This document shows positions 1 through 12,400 of a stretch of 64,000 bases of DNA, piece after piece. A program made the translations under genes and the position numbers. The number at the start of each line of letters is the position of its first letter. Positions within the stretch are counted from its first letter, which is position 1. Source of the DNA: Patiria miniata (lineage: Eukaryota; Echinodermata; Asteroidea; Valvatida; Asterinidae); assembly GCF_015706575.1 (NCBI RefSeq), contig NW_024037056.1:5221176-5285175 (forward strand). The letters are read 5' to 3'. The notes under the pieces were generated by a model. The model was not told where the DNA came from and did not search any database. It worked only from the letters and a program-made list of their open reading frames with translations.

Positions 1-82
1 NNNNNNNNNNNNNNNNNNNNNNNNNNNNNNNNNNNNNNNNNNNNNNNNNNNNNNNNNNNNNNNNNNNNNNNNNNNNNNNNNN
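1..82. other. Assembly gap (N run)
   Basis: All bases are N. Nothing can be said about the content. Confidence 0.99.
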
Positions 83-1199
83 TTAAATAACGTCTGCAAC
101 ACAGTCAAAGTTACAACCAAATCGGGCAAATCGTTTCTGTAGATATAGAAATGACTTGTGAGATTGTCATCATGACATTACCTCAATTTTCATCTATAAC
201 ATATCCCCCAAATCTGACATATGATTATACATATAAGCCTAAAATACACCTGCATACACATCATCATGACATCACTTCTCAGTACACACCTACTGGAATT
301 TGTATCCTTTGGGAGTCATTTCTTTGTCTCGTGTACTAAAATGTTAGAGTTTGCAAGTTTTGTCTCAAAATGCTCCTATTTTTACCAGAATTAATTGGAA
401 ATTACTGGAAATTAACCTTGCAATCCCTAGTTTTTGAGTAAAATCCATATATCTTTTCGTGATAACCTTGTGGAGACGTATTCACCTATAGAAATTGAGC
501 TGTGGAGACGTATACAATCTTTTGTTCCCTATTATTCACATGTGTTCCCTTTTATTCACAGGGTACCGTGTACCAAATCATTTTTTTAAGGGGAGGATCA
601 CGCAACGGTAAGGTGTAGATATGGCACGCTGTTATACGGGCACTGCACTCTATACTGCCACGGGTCTACTGGAGGGTCTACTAATGTAAAGCTAAAAAAT
701 ATTAATTCTATTTGAAATCTTTTTGGGGGTGCCACCCCACAAAACACGAGTATACTTTAAAGGTACGCATGAGTACGTTTCAGACAAAGGTAAAGGGTTC
801 TTAATTGCAGTTTTATTAGGGCGTTAAATCTCGTTTCATTTGTAGGATTGATTATTGACACCCTTATTATTAACTGGGATACGCACTTTGATTATGTGAA
901 CACAAATTTCGAGAAAAGTTGGGATTTTACATAACTTATGGCATATTATCACACTGATTATCTTGTGTAACCTGTAGTGACCCCACATTAATTATGGTCT
1001 TGAAGAATTGGATGGCATATTCCATACTTACTTAAACAGAGAGTGTCATTATTAAACAAAAACAATGGCAGTCCGAGCTATTACTTTCTCGAAATACAAT
1101 TAACATTCTGCCCCACTACTCAGTAAACTCCAAATTCGTGCCATAGTTAAACTGGATAGAATTGTATTAAGTGCATATAATGACTTGAACCACATTCCT

Positions 1200-1350
1200 C
1201 GTGCCTTTTCTTTGTGTAAAGGGTTTACACAACACTGCATTTGTCATTTTCTTTTTTTTACGCTAGAACTATATTGTGGAATGGAGTACCAACCTCTATC
1301 AGAAACAAACCTTCGGGGGCTTTTGTAAATCAGCTTTGATGGAATATTTA
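1200..1350 (+). mobile_element. Possible 3' end of a non-LTR retrotransposon (LINE) coding region
   Basis: One forward frame reads RTILWNGVPTSIRN, then KPSGAFVNQL and a stop. That resembles the pattern R..IWN.LP..IR...S..F...L found near the C-terminus of CR1/L2-type reverse transcriptases. Only this short tail is visible, with no catalytic motif, so the call rests on a weak pattern. It could be chance. Confidence 0.3.
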
Positions 1351-2931
1351 TTTCGTGATCACCTTGTTTATAATAGTTTTTGCTTTCTGGATTATACTAG
1401 GCTGATAAATCTGCCTACATAAAGATCACTGCCAGGGATGCTTTCGTGTAAGCTAAAGTATTCTTTTTCGCGGAAGGGGCTTTCGAAATAATGTCCCAGG
1501 ACAGTTTCCATACGGGAAGCCAGTCATGATAAAAATTATTTGCTCGATCGATTCATGTAAATTAATGCGTCCCTGGCACTGTGTCGAGGGATATTCTAAT
1601 AATTAGCAAGCATGCTGGCCCTTTGACCCATTAATTATTGTACTTGCAATCATGAATAGAGGTTATTCTCCCAAAATAGTACCGGACAAACAGTTACATA
1701 TACAATTCCATACCTTATTTTATATAACTGATCAATAGTGTAAACTTGTTGATCTGTAAACTGATTCATTCGGGTATAGAAAATGATAATAATTATATGA
1801 ATTTTTTTGTTGATTGTTGATAAACAGAATTGGGATATGGCATACCTTGATAATATTGACAATCAATTTTATATATATATTTTTTTTAATCTTTTCATGT
1901 AATTAAAGCAGTTCATGCATTAATTGCTACCTAACATTTTATTAATTAAATAACAAGTTAATGTACATACATGTACTTATTTGATAAACTGAATCATATA
2001 TAATTATAAGTTCATAAACGAATATAAATATTGAGATTGCGATACCTTAAACATTTTGATATCCTTTTCTGTGGAATTGTGACGAACCATTTTATTTTAT
2101 TCCTCAGTGCAATCTTGATAATTAATAAACTAACCTTTTAATATCATATTTTAATTATTACGCTTTTAAAGTTTTTTGAAGGTTCTTTTTAGGAATCAAA
2201 ATGGGAATAGTATCGTATTGTATTTTCGTGGTAATTAATTTTGTTCGCCGCCATGATGGTTTTTAATAAAGCTGTCTAACTATATGTTTCCTTGTATCTC
2301 TCAATTGGGTATTAATAAACCCAACCTAACTTCCCTGCTACAAAAAGGCTGCATATGCACATATTCACTGTAGTTACTTACCTATATTTGAGTGTACCAG
2401 CAAATCGCCCGCCCCGTTTATATGAAAACAAGGTGAGGAAACCTTGCCTTCGTTAGGGAACAGGTAAATATTCCTCTGGAAAGTACAAATGTATTCATAC
2501 TTGGTCCGGTCAAGATCGATGGCATCCATAGAGCTGTATAATTATTCAGCTCTATGATGGCATCCTACTGAATAGCCAGCCATCAGTGAACTGCGTCACA
2601 GACTGAGGAGTGGCGTGATCAAGCTATGATCACATGACCAGCGGGCTGGGCAAAACCATTAATTGACAGAGGTCTATTTGATGTGAAGTACAGACTTTGC
2701 GTTTTAATTTCAGTAATTCTACAGAGCAACGATAATTTGAAGTCACTTATAGCATGTTAATCATACATCTAGCTCATTAATGATGCACTTTTACTAAGAA
2801 CAAAATATCAGACGATGACTGAATTATGCATGTTTTCAAAAATATTACCTAAAATTTGGCACTGTCTGGAATTTTTCGAGCTATGTAATGCTTTTATAGA
2901 AATGATTACAAATGTTTAGTATAGGATGTGT

Positions 2932-2938
2932 GTATAGG
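2932..2938. repeat. Left target-site duplication GTATAGG
   Basis: It lies directly against the left inverted repeat and is repeated exactly at 41200-41206. A longer, imperfect alternative is possible: GTATAGGATGTGTG at 2919-2932 resembles GTATAGGACGTGTG at 41200-41213. Confidence 0.7.
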
Positions 2939-3155
2939 CACCCGATTCAACTAGCCACCGTTGTTAATAAGTGAGGCTTGTGGACGTAATACGCCAGGTT
3001 ATAAACATGACCGTTATATATTACCGTATCATGTAATACAAAGGGACACGATAATAAACGAGGCGCGTGCATATTGCGTGCAGGGCTCGAGTTAATGCAT
3101 ACATTGTATGCGAGGAAAACTGTCGATCGGTGGCGCTTTTCAAGATGGCTACTGT
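2939..3155 (+). repeat. Left terminal inverted repeat of the giant KDZ element
   Basis: The outer 126 bp (2939-3064) match the right end at 122 of 126 positions. The next roughly 55 bp have diverged. A second block, 3120-3155, contains GTCGATCGGTGGCGCTTT and is again shared with the right end. The repeat is longer than in many DNA transposons. The inner block carries CAAGATGGCT, close to the YY1-type initiator motif, just upstream of a splice donor at 3246. Confidence 0.92.
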
Positions 3156-3245
3156 ACTACGAGCTAATCCGAGCAAATCGTACGAAATACATCGACTTTT
3201 TTCAACGTCCTAGTACATCACTAGTGAGCTACAAGTACAGTGAAG
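3120..3245 (+). promoter_or_regulatory. Putative transposase promoter and non-coding first exon
   Basis: The inner inverted-repeat block carries CAAGATGGCT, and 3245|3246 is a strong splice donor (GAAG|GTGAGT). The first coding exon of the transposase begins exactly at its ATG directly after an acceptor (TTTGCCAG|ATG, 6451|6452). The 5' leader must therefore lie upstream, and this exon is the best candidate. The leader intron would be 3246-6451. No TATA box stands out. Inferred from splice signals only. Confidence 0.5.
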
Positions 3246-3360
3246 GTGAGTGGTGGGTGTTTGATCGTGTCTCATGACTTCTGATGTCAACCTATGTTTG
3301 TTTTGTTTCGTTTGGTCCATTTCAGTCACCGATTGACAACACATGATTGAGAAAAATAAA

Positions 3361-3843
3361 CCACATGTGGCCTATTTACTGGACTGCCTCCGTAAACATA
3401 GGCCACACATCCACATGTACAAAAACGTGTCGCACTTTGCCAAATTTTGATTTTCACATTTATTTAGGCTTAGTTTGTAGGTTTTTTTTGCTTTAGCACG
3501 TTTAGAAGCATACTCACCCTCTTTAATATACATGTAGGCTAATCAAAAAGTGCTGCCTTTTTTCAGATGTCTACTTTTCGTGAAATTTCCAGATACATTT
3601 GCAAACGTTTGCGTATCACAATTTCAACATGAAAGTTCACAAAAATTAGACATCTAAAAAATGCAGCACTTTCTGATTAACCTATAAAGAGGGTGAGAAT
3701 GCTTCTAAAGCAAAAAAAACCTACAAACTAAGCCTAAATGTGAAAATCAAAATTTGGCAAAGTGCGACATGTTTTTGTGCATGTGGATGTGTGGACTTTG
3801 TTTACAGAGGCAGTCCAGTAAATAGGCCATTTTTATGGGGCTA
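3361..3843. mobile_element. Long-hairpin MITE, copy 1
   Basis: The two halves are reverse complements over roughly 200 bp each. One arm starts GGCCTATTTACTGGACTGCC and the other ends GGCAGTCCAGTAAATAGGCC. The centre holds ATTTCCAGATACATTTGC. A second copy lies at 39839-40304. It is non-coding and sits in the leader intron of the transposase. The left tip differs from copy 2, so it may be slightly truncated. Confidence 0.8.
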
Positions 3844-3986
3844 CCTCCCCACCCCCACTTATTGGTAAAGCCTGTGAAGAAATCGACCAGATAAGGAAAA
3901 ACATCGTCATCACTGCCTAGTGTGTGTGTAACTGAGGAACTGAGGGAGTGAGATTTAAACTGTTAATATGAGGCCTACTTTATCGC

Positions 3987-4250
3987 GATCGTGAAGTGTA
4001 GGCCCCTGTTTTGTTTTGTTCAAATTAGAGTCAAAAATATTTTTTATTGCTCAAAAATCACCTTTACAATCAAAAGCAGACTTTTCTCAATCCTAATGAC
4101 ACCCATTTGGCAATTTTGAACAGATTCTTGGGGTAGAATTTAGTATTGTTTATTGAGAATATCGCCAACTAGCTGACTAGTTTGGTAGGTCCAATAATTT
4201 TAAAGTGGATTTTGTTCCCTTATAGGAACCAGGCCCTACACTTCACAATC
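3987..4250. mobile_element. Small inverted-repeat element (MITE)
   Basis: GATCGTGAAGTGTAGGCC on the left is mirrored by GGCCCTACACTTCACAATC on the right, enclosing about 225 bp of non-coding AT-rich DNA. It lies within the transposase leader intron. Confidence 0.6.
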
Positions 4251-4677
4251 ACCGTTAACATGACCATGCACTTATTTATCACAGCATATAGGGGGCCTAA
4301 TTAACCCAAAAATGTGTTCCTTCCTCCATGGTCAGACCCAAGGTTTGTGAATAGCAAGTGGTCACATTTTTCCCCAGTCGAAAATACCCCTCTAAGTCTT
4401 AGTAGGGTAATGTCTGGACAAAGATACCTATTGCCATTATGTTGGTCCTGTCCAGTATTTACTTAGATGTAGATGTAGAAACTACCAGGGGTAGACGAGG
4501 GCTAGGGAAAACAACAGTTTAGGTGGCAGGTAGGGCCATTTTTTTTTCACGGCTTATGACATGTTTTGACATGGCTCTGAAAATAACTACCCCAACTCTA
4601 TGTCACAATCATAGTATCAATTGGAGCTGGTGTTTCCTATTCTAAATCTGACTTTTAAATCGGTGATTAGCTTGATT

Positions 4678-5037
4678 AGGCCAAAAAAAAAAGTCTCCGG
4701 TTTCTGGTATGCGCGTGTCGCCGTAGCCATGCGCGTCGGCAAAATGAAAAAGTTTTTTCCAATGAAAGATGATGTCTGAAACCGCCAAACTCACTGGTTT
4801 GACTGGAATCCTGCTGCTGCACAATTTTAACGTGTTTTTAGATGGGGTTATGATCGAGAATAAGCTTTATGTGGCCTCTCTGGACTCCCATATATTTTCA
4901 CTAAGTTTAGTCGGGCACCATTTGCAGTCATCAGCTGACATTTGAAGCAAAAAAGTCCGGTAAAAAAAAAGCCGCGTTGCCGCACCACATTTTGGACAAG
5001 CTCCATACCAGAAACCGGAGACTTTTTTTTTTGGCCT
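4678..5037 (+). mobile_element. MITE with AGGCCAAAA ends, family B, copy 1
   Basis: Ends AGGCCAAAAAAAA and TTTTTTGGCCT, followed inward by AGTCTCCGGTTTCTGGTATG and its approximate complement. A reverse-orientation copy lies at 31055-31396 and shares the interior (CACTGGTTTGACTGGAATCC). Non-coding. Confidence 0.75.
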
Positions 5038-5057
5038 TCGGATGATATTTGTCAAAA

Positions 5058-5235
5058 AATACAAAACAAGAGTTCTGCTTCCTATAACATGGCATTTGAA
5101 ATTAGGTTAGGTACACAATGTACATGTAGGTAGGGACTAGGTAATGTGTTTTTTTTTGTTTTGTTTTTTTGTACGATCATATGAAAGTTGCCTGCGTGTA
5201 CATGTAGTCAGTCCAGGGTAAAAGTAGCCTTAGTC
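5058..5235 (+). mobile_element. Partial MITE, family D
   Basis: AGTTCTGCTTCCTATAACATG, then GGTAGGGACTAGG and TACGATCATATG, line up with the left half of the copies at 38951-39222 and 29405-29650. The right end is missing or diverged. Confidence 0.5.
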
Positions 5236-5794
5236 AAGGCGTTTGCCATTATCTGTCCATACGGTATTTGGTATTCTTGGGTCGAGACGCTCCTTGTGTT
5301 TTTATTCAACCAATGTGTAATCAACTCAAAACCATGAATCATCACGGATAGAGGGCACCATCTCCTGACCAATCGCTACCACACACAAACCGCTATCACA
5401 GCATCAGCCACGAACTGCTATCACAGTGAGCGTCTCGGTGCTCTCCTATGATATCTCTCCTATGATATCATGTGACATACATGTAAAGGTAGTGAGCTCA
5501 ACATGCATACACATGTATTCAACAATGTTCATCAGACTAAGTACATGTACGAGGCTTCAACACATGCCAGCATATCTTATGTCATATGTCTGCTTGAACG
5601 TACATGTACATGTACATGTACGTGTGTTGTCTGTAAAAAAATCGTTCAGCAATGCCTTTTAGTTGTGTGCAACTGCTAGGCTATTGGTGGAAAGTTTTGA
5701 TGAAGTGCGGCATAGTGGTGGTAAACATGTTACTAGCAAAGCTTTTGCCGACATTTGCAACTAAATGTAAATGACTAAAATAACTTACATGTAA

Positions 5795-6355
5795 AAGTTG
5801 TGATGGAAATTTATTTTATCTGAAATATGGATAGTTCTGGATCCATGTTTTGAGCACTGAAAAGATGGTTGTGCAGTTCCAGCTTGATTAACATTTTGGT
5901 TTCGCAGATGCCGGAAAACCAAGAAAAACGATCATGTTTTTTGTAGTCTGGTTCCCTGACCCCACTTAAGATAAAACGGAGCAATTTATATACGTCAGAG
6001 AATTGTAAGGACATCAGGGAATTGGTCTAGCTACGGTATCTTGTACCCGTTCACAGGTGTGTGATCGATTGCAAAGAAAGAGCGGATTAACTACATGTAA
6101 ATATGATAAATTGGGAGGAGTATTTGAGAAAAAAAACTCTTCCACCTTTTCTGTGAATGTGGAGGAAGAGGCTGTAAACACAAGGAAATATACTGCGAAG
6201 AAAATAAAGCAGTGCAATGCTGGTCGGCTGACTAGTGTTGGAAATTGATTAAAAAAATAGCATTTTAGCAAAAAATAGCATGTCCAGTAATTATATTTTG
6301 TTAGATTTTGGTAGTTTTGTTTTGTGATGTTTACAAATGTTGTAGGCCCTGTTAT
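5795..6355 (+). mobile_element. MITE family A, copy 1, carrying a transposase exon fragment
   Basis: It aligns with the copies at 14429-14924 and 35092-35617 along most of its length: GATGCCGGAAAACCAAG, TAGTCTGGTTCCCTGA, AATTGGGAGGAGTATTTGAG, GTGTTGGAAATTGAT, GATGTTTACAAATGTTG. Between the poly-A word and TGGTCGGC it holds an extra 84 bp that match transposase exon 8747-9073. The terminal words are more decayed than in the other copies. Confidence 0.7.
6137..6220 (+). pseudogene. 84-bp copy of transposase exon 2 (8747-9073) inside a MITE
   Basis: It matches 8791-8874 with two differences. It would encode SSTFSVNVEEEAVNTRKY followed by TAKKIKQCNA, but it has no splice sites and sits within the leader intron, so it is taken as a non-functional fragment. 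Confidence 0.85.
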
Positions 6356-6451
6356 CCCTGTAAACATAAACTCTGGTTCAATAAGGGCCAAGGTACATGT
6401 AAATGTCACTTTTGGTAATATGGTTTGAAATGTTCTCATTTTGTTTGCCAG

Positions 6452-9400
6452 ATGCCTAAATATCGGCCAAACGTTTTTAAGCACAAAGTCACTGTTCTCT
6501 CTCGGTCATCAAAGGGAGGAAGATTTAAGCGGAAGGATGTACCCCTGAAGGACCTTTTTTCATCAGGGCCCTCAGATACCCAACAGGTACTTTTTAAAAT
6601 AGTTATGAAAACTAAGAATAATAATGTAGTATAATGTTATGTACATGTTGCATTTGTATTGCACAAATTTCACGTGATATGCTGAAATGCGCATCATAAT
6701 TATTACCCCTGTTCATCATGAATGAGACTATTTTTCTGCAGCAGCTTGAGATCAGTGCAATTTGGTCTCTACCTTCACAGGTACATGTACCCATTTATAC
6801 TCCTGGGTGGAGGGAGGTAATCACAGTAAAGTGTCTTGCCCAAGCGTGGAAACACAATGTTCCCGTCAGGATTCATACCCATGTACAATGTACCTTGGCA
6901 AAAGAGTGAAACGTCCACTTCGAGTTTCGAAGTAGTTATTTCTATTATAATGCACAATCAATACAACAAACGACTATTTAGGGAACATTTTTTATGGACC
7001 CCATCATGTTTGTTAAGGTAGCGTTATACATGTACTGTATTATACAAATAACGAATGTTTGTGAGTGCGATGGTAAGAATAATTTCATGAGGTGACAGAT
7101 TGAATGTTCGCCTCGTGGAATAGAACATTCAATCTGTCACCGAATGAAATTATTCTTTCCATCGCACGAACGTAAAACATTCGTTATTTGTTTTATACAA
7201 CACCTTCCAATCGTCGGACAGCATACTGAATCTGTCTTTTTGTACTGGGAGCATCTGAGTTAGTTACAAGATCTGTTATTTCTTCATCGGTAAGGAGCAT
7301 AAACCCTGTACTACAATCGCCTGCCATTTTGTTTGTTTACGCAAAGTAGCTATGTGTATAGCGCCGCCAGTCGAAGGCATTCGTCCTTACTGCGCATGCG
7401 CAAAGTGAAACGGTATAACACATGGGTATAACGCATGGTCGCACCGTACATTATACCGCATAATAATATGTCACGTGATCTACAATTCACCAATCAGATG
7501 ACGGGGATTTATTCAGGTGTTGTATAAACATGAATAATTGAGGTTGTGTATTTAGTCGTAATGTACTTCTACATACTGAGTACTGAACCATGTTCACATT
7601 GTTCCTTGTTTTTTTTTGTACAGGTAGCTGAAAATGATTAAATAATAGCATTGAGCTGTACAATTTTTATGCCCCGCGGCGAAGCCGAAGGGGCATACTG
7701 TTTCCGCCTTGTCCTTCCGTGGGTGGGTGGGTGGGTGGGTGGGTGTGTGGGTGGGTGGGTGGGTGGGTGTGTGGGTGGGTGGGTGTGTGTGTCCGGACAA
7801 ATCTTGTCAGCGCGATAACTTGAGAAATACTTAACATATGAACTTCAAATTTGGTTTGTGGATTGTCCTTGGTAATCCTAAGAAGCCTTTTGCATTTGGG
7901 GCCGAAAGGTCAAGGGTCAAGGTCACAGTGGCTGAAACAATAGAAATTTTGTCAGCGCGATAACTTGAGAAATACTTAACATATGAACTTCAAATTTGGT
8001 TTGTGGATTGTCCTTGGCAATTCTAAGAAGCCTTTTACATTACGGGCCAAAAGGTCAAGGGTCAAGGTCACAGTGACTAAAACAAAAGAAATTTTGTCAG
8101 CGCGATAACTTGAGAAATACTTTACATATGAACTTCAAATTTGGTTTGTGTATTGTTCTTGGTAATCCTAAGAAGCCTATTGCATTTGGGGCCGAAAGGT
8201 CAAGGGTCAAGGTCACAGTGGCTGAAACAATAGAAATTTTGTCAGCGCGATAACTTGAGATATACTTTACATATGAACTTCAAATTTGGTTTGTGGATTG
8301 TCCTTGGCAATCCTAAGAAGCCTTTTGCATTTGGGGCCAAAAGGTCAAGGGTCAAGGTCACAGTGGCAAAAACAAAAGAAATTTTGTCAGCGCGATAACT
8401 TGAGATATACTTTACATATGAACTTCAAATTTGGTTTGTGGATTGTCCTTGGCAATCCTAAGGAGCCTATCGCATTGGGGGTCGAAAGGTCAAGGGTCAA
8501 GGTCACAGTGGCTAAAACAATAGAAATCTTGTATTTATTCTGAGATCATAGGGATTAGGGATTAATTCATATAAAACCTACAGAAGACACTAATGCTGTC
8601 AATGAACGTTCCATTTGACCAAGGTACATGTAATTTGATGTTAGAGTGGTGTTATGTCATGGAAACAGTCACGGTTGCGGGGCATTTGTGTTTGTAAACA
8701 CACCTGACTTGTTTTTTTTCTTTTTCTCTACACCACCTTGATTCAGAAGCCTCAGGAAATCCAACATGAAATAAGTGTTGCTCCCTGTACCTCTTCCACC
8801 TTTTCTGTGAATGTGGAGGAAGAGGCTGTAAACACGAGGAAATATGCTGCGAAGAAAATAAAGCAGTGCAATGCATGGGTAGGCAAGAGGCTCTTATTAG
8901 AGAATGCCTTCTTTGAGAGCAGTGCTCCTCATCTTCCATGTTGCTCCTGTGGGACAGATGAGGGAGACAGAGTACTGTGTCTTGACTGTGGCCCACAAGT
9001 CGTCCGCTGCATTGACTGCACAATGAGCTACCATGAAGATAGCAATCATCTCCACAAGCCGCAGTTGATTTTGGTAATTCTTATCTCTGTGATAGTGCAA
9101 ATGTAAATTAAAATCAAGCAGAATCTATGGGACAGTTGTTATGAAACAAATATTGACTGTTATAAATTGAACCTGATGTACATGTACATACATGTAGTAA
9201 ACTAGCCTACCTCGGTGATGCATGATGCATTTTATTTCCGCTCATCTTTGCCTCCGTAAAGTATATAATGCTTCATGTCAGTATATTTCATTTTACTTCA
9301 ACTCTTAAAGCAGTCCTGATGTTGTGTGGGTGTGTGTGTTTATGGTGTAAATCAAGGACACAAGTTCAACATCATCAATGAATCGAGGACAACAGGAACC

Positions 9401-12400
9401 AAATGGAGGACAACGTCGATTAGAAAACGTGTACAAACCCAACGAGAGCAGTTGCAAAAAAATTGGTGTATAAATAAAGGAAAAGGGAAGGGGAACGATA
9501 GAAATGTGGAAAATGTGTACAAAACCAATGAGAGCTGTTGCAGAAAAGTTCGTACAAACAAAGGAAAGGGAGAGGAACAAAACAAAATCCTTGATTTACA
9601 CCATAAACAAACGTGACAGAATATGTGTTGGTACCGGTATGTTAAAACCTCTATACAAACTTTTGTAAATTTCATATCATTGAGTGATATTTTAGTCATC
9701 AATGTGATGTACATACAATGCCCTCTCTTACCAGGATGGAATTTTGCAACCTTTTCCTCTCAAACCTTACCTGCGGAGAGTGGACCATGACTGTGACAGT
9801 CGTTCCCGCAAGACAATCCAGGTGTTTGATGAAAAAGGTACAACTCAAGTGGTTTTTGTCTCCATTTGTGGCTTTTCTTTTTTAACATGTTTGTGTGTTT
9901 TTTATTGAGAGTCTCACATATGACTGAAAATTAAAACAAATCATTGGCAAATATTTTCTTCATGCACTTGCGTTGCAAGAGCATTGAGAGTTCACCTTCT
10001 GACACATTTGGCAGGGAACTTTTTCTTTCAACACTGCACTTACATGTGTAAATTGTGTGTCCCAAACAAGAATACTGTTTCTGAAAACATTCATCGACCA
10101 AATTCAGGTATAATAAAAGAAGCAGTTCGCATACATGTATCCCCTTTATACATGTACATACACAATTCTTACATCTTTGTGTATTTTGCATTAACCATGT
10201 GTGTTATCGTAATGAATGTGATTACAATATTTGAGAACTCCATTTGAGAACTCCATTTGAGATCTCCATTTGTATGACCCTAACAGCTGAATCTCAGCAA
10301 ATGCCCTCAAGAACTTTTTTTTATTTTGTTTGGTATTTTGCTCATGTTTCAGGACGACTTCACAACTGCTGGCTAGTTACATGCTCATGTGAGGAAGAAT
10401 GTGCTTCTTTAGTCCGGTTAAACTTATGGCCAGCCTCACCAGACCAACCACGGGTAGCTTTTCACATGGATTTGATGAACCTACTGCATTTCCTCCTTCT
10501 AGAGGGGCATATGTCACTGAAAGGTGCATGCCAATCCTTGGGCTGTAGAAACGGACTTCCATTGCATGAGGTATGTGTGCTCCCTATGTTGGGCCGATAA
10601 TGAAAACATTGGACCTGGAGTACACTGCATAAAGTTTCATATACATGTAGGGCTTTGGCCACAATGAGTTGTTTTGATAGTGGAGACATTCTTTAGATTG
10701 TCCCCCTCTTTTCCCATAGAGTTGTGTTAGGGTACACAAATTTCAACCTGCCTTTGTCATAACTCTCACAAACTGCCAAAAACCCAACCACTACCTGTCC
10801 CGTAGCTTTTACCCCCTATAGATTAAAGTGTATAACAGTCAAAGCCCAATATGAAGTGTTTTGATGTATGTAGGTAAGCATAAATGTGTAGCGATGCCTC
10901 GGTCACTCACCAGTGCTGACCCACCACATCTATCATATGTCAATCAAGCGTGGTACCCTCAGTTAACAATACTACCACAGCCTACCAATGCATGTATGAG
11001 GCCAGTGTCACTGTTAAAACCTGATAAATGTGTATTTGGATGTGTAGAGTAATTCTTTCCAAATTGTCAGTGACAAAGAGGGAGGGTTCCATTTTCATCA
11101 GTGAATCTAAACGGTTAATGAAAAAAATGTAAGGTGTTTAATTCTTTTCGCAGGTCAATTTATTGTATCTCAACTTGGTCAGTGAATGCTTTGAGGAGTA
11201 CCGGTATTTTCGTTACCGGTGCCACAACCTAAATGCAGTGCTGGATGAAGACATTAAGTGCCCAGCTTGTCCAAAGGTATACCCACTGCATCTTTTGATA
11301 TAAAGTACTTTTTGTTTTTAATAGAAATAGTTTGGGTTTGTTGCTGATTATGTTTAGTTGGTTAACTTCAGTCCTTTTTCTCCTTTAATTTCTAATGTTT
11401 GGTTATGTACTGTTTTTCTGCAGGAAAATGGTGACTTGTTTGTTAGTCTAGACGCCAACTTCGGTCTTGTTAGGAAGCGAAGCTCAGGCGTGAGCTACAC
11501 CGATGCAAAACACAAGTCCCTCCTGTTTGCCCCGCAGGAGGACGTAGACCACTTTGTAAACGTGTACGATGACCACAATATTTCTAATGTGAGTTTACAG
11601 AATTCCAGTTCCAGATGCACGTATTACTAACAGTCGGGGTATGTCAACATGACTTGTTTTCCAAAATTAAGTACTTACCACAAGCATGACAAGTAAGTTA
11701 CTTCAATGTTAGTAAGATTTGAAGCCTTGCATAGCAGTAGTGTAAACCAGTGAGAGTTTGCAGTAACACCATGTGCAGAATCTTTTCAATCTCTTTATAT
11801 TGTGTGCAAGATATGTACCTTTTTCAATTACAACTATTTGTTTCCCATGGAAAATAATCATTTTTCCTTAATAAACCACATCATCTGCATCTCCTTGCAG
11901 GACTGCAGCAACTTCCAAGCCGGCGACGTTCTTCGTGCCAAAAACAAAACCAAAAAACTGGACACAACAGGTGTCTTTGGAGCGTCGTGTCGGCATGGTT
12001 TTCCCCTGTCATTTCTCAACCTGCGTCATGGAGAACGGTATGTGTAGATTCAAATAGCAACATGTAACATCTTACATGCTACTGATATGTTTTCTCTAAT
12101 CAAAGTTTTCATGCCAAGTGAAGTAATGCTAAGTTACTCTACATTTTCACATGTTTGAATTCTTAGTTTCATTTGTACAATGACAACGTGACCCTAAAAA
12201 ACGGTGTGCATGCAGACATCTTTAAATTTCTTAATTTCTAACGAGAGGGAAAGGACCGTGGTTTCCGGAGATAAAGAACCAAACAGGAGGCAAGATAGGC
12301 TACTGTGATATTGCATTTCAGGTTAAGTACTACGCCAAAGATGACAATTTTGTCTTTCCTATAACAGCAAAAATTAATCTCACACTTCAAAATGTTACAC

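Larger units (their letters stand above)
83..2938. other. AT-rich left flank without a recognisable gene
   Basis: This is the host DNA to the left of the giant transposon. I see no splice-bounded open frame or RNA gene in it. A short hairpin lies near 2525-2570, with arms built on the words CATAGAGCTG and CAGCTCTATG. A possible LINE tail (listed separately) lies at about 1200-1350. The last bases before the transposon, 2919-2938, include the word GTATAGG twice. Confidence 0.6.

Noticed and set aside
3074-3277. Open frame over the left inverted repeat
   Set aside because: It runs through the inverted repeat and past a strong splice donor. No domain is seen, and it is better read as leader exon.
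6014-6484. 156-codon open frame on the minus strand
   Set aside because: It crosses a MITE, the captured exon piece and a real exon in antisense. No domain or splice support.
7594-7800. Minus-strand frame rich in THPPTHP
   Set aside because: Simple translation of the GGGT repeat.
8286-8543. Frame in the 145-bp array
   Set aside because: The unit length is not divisible by three, and the frame only lasts because copies are similar.
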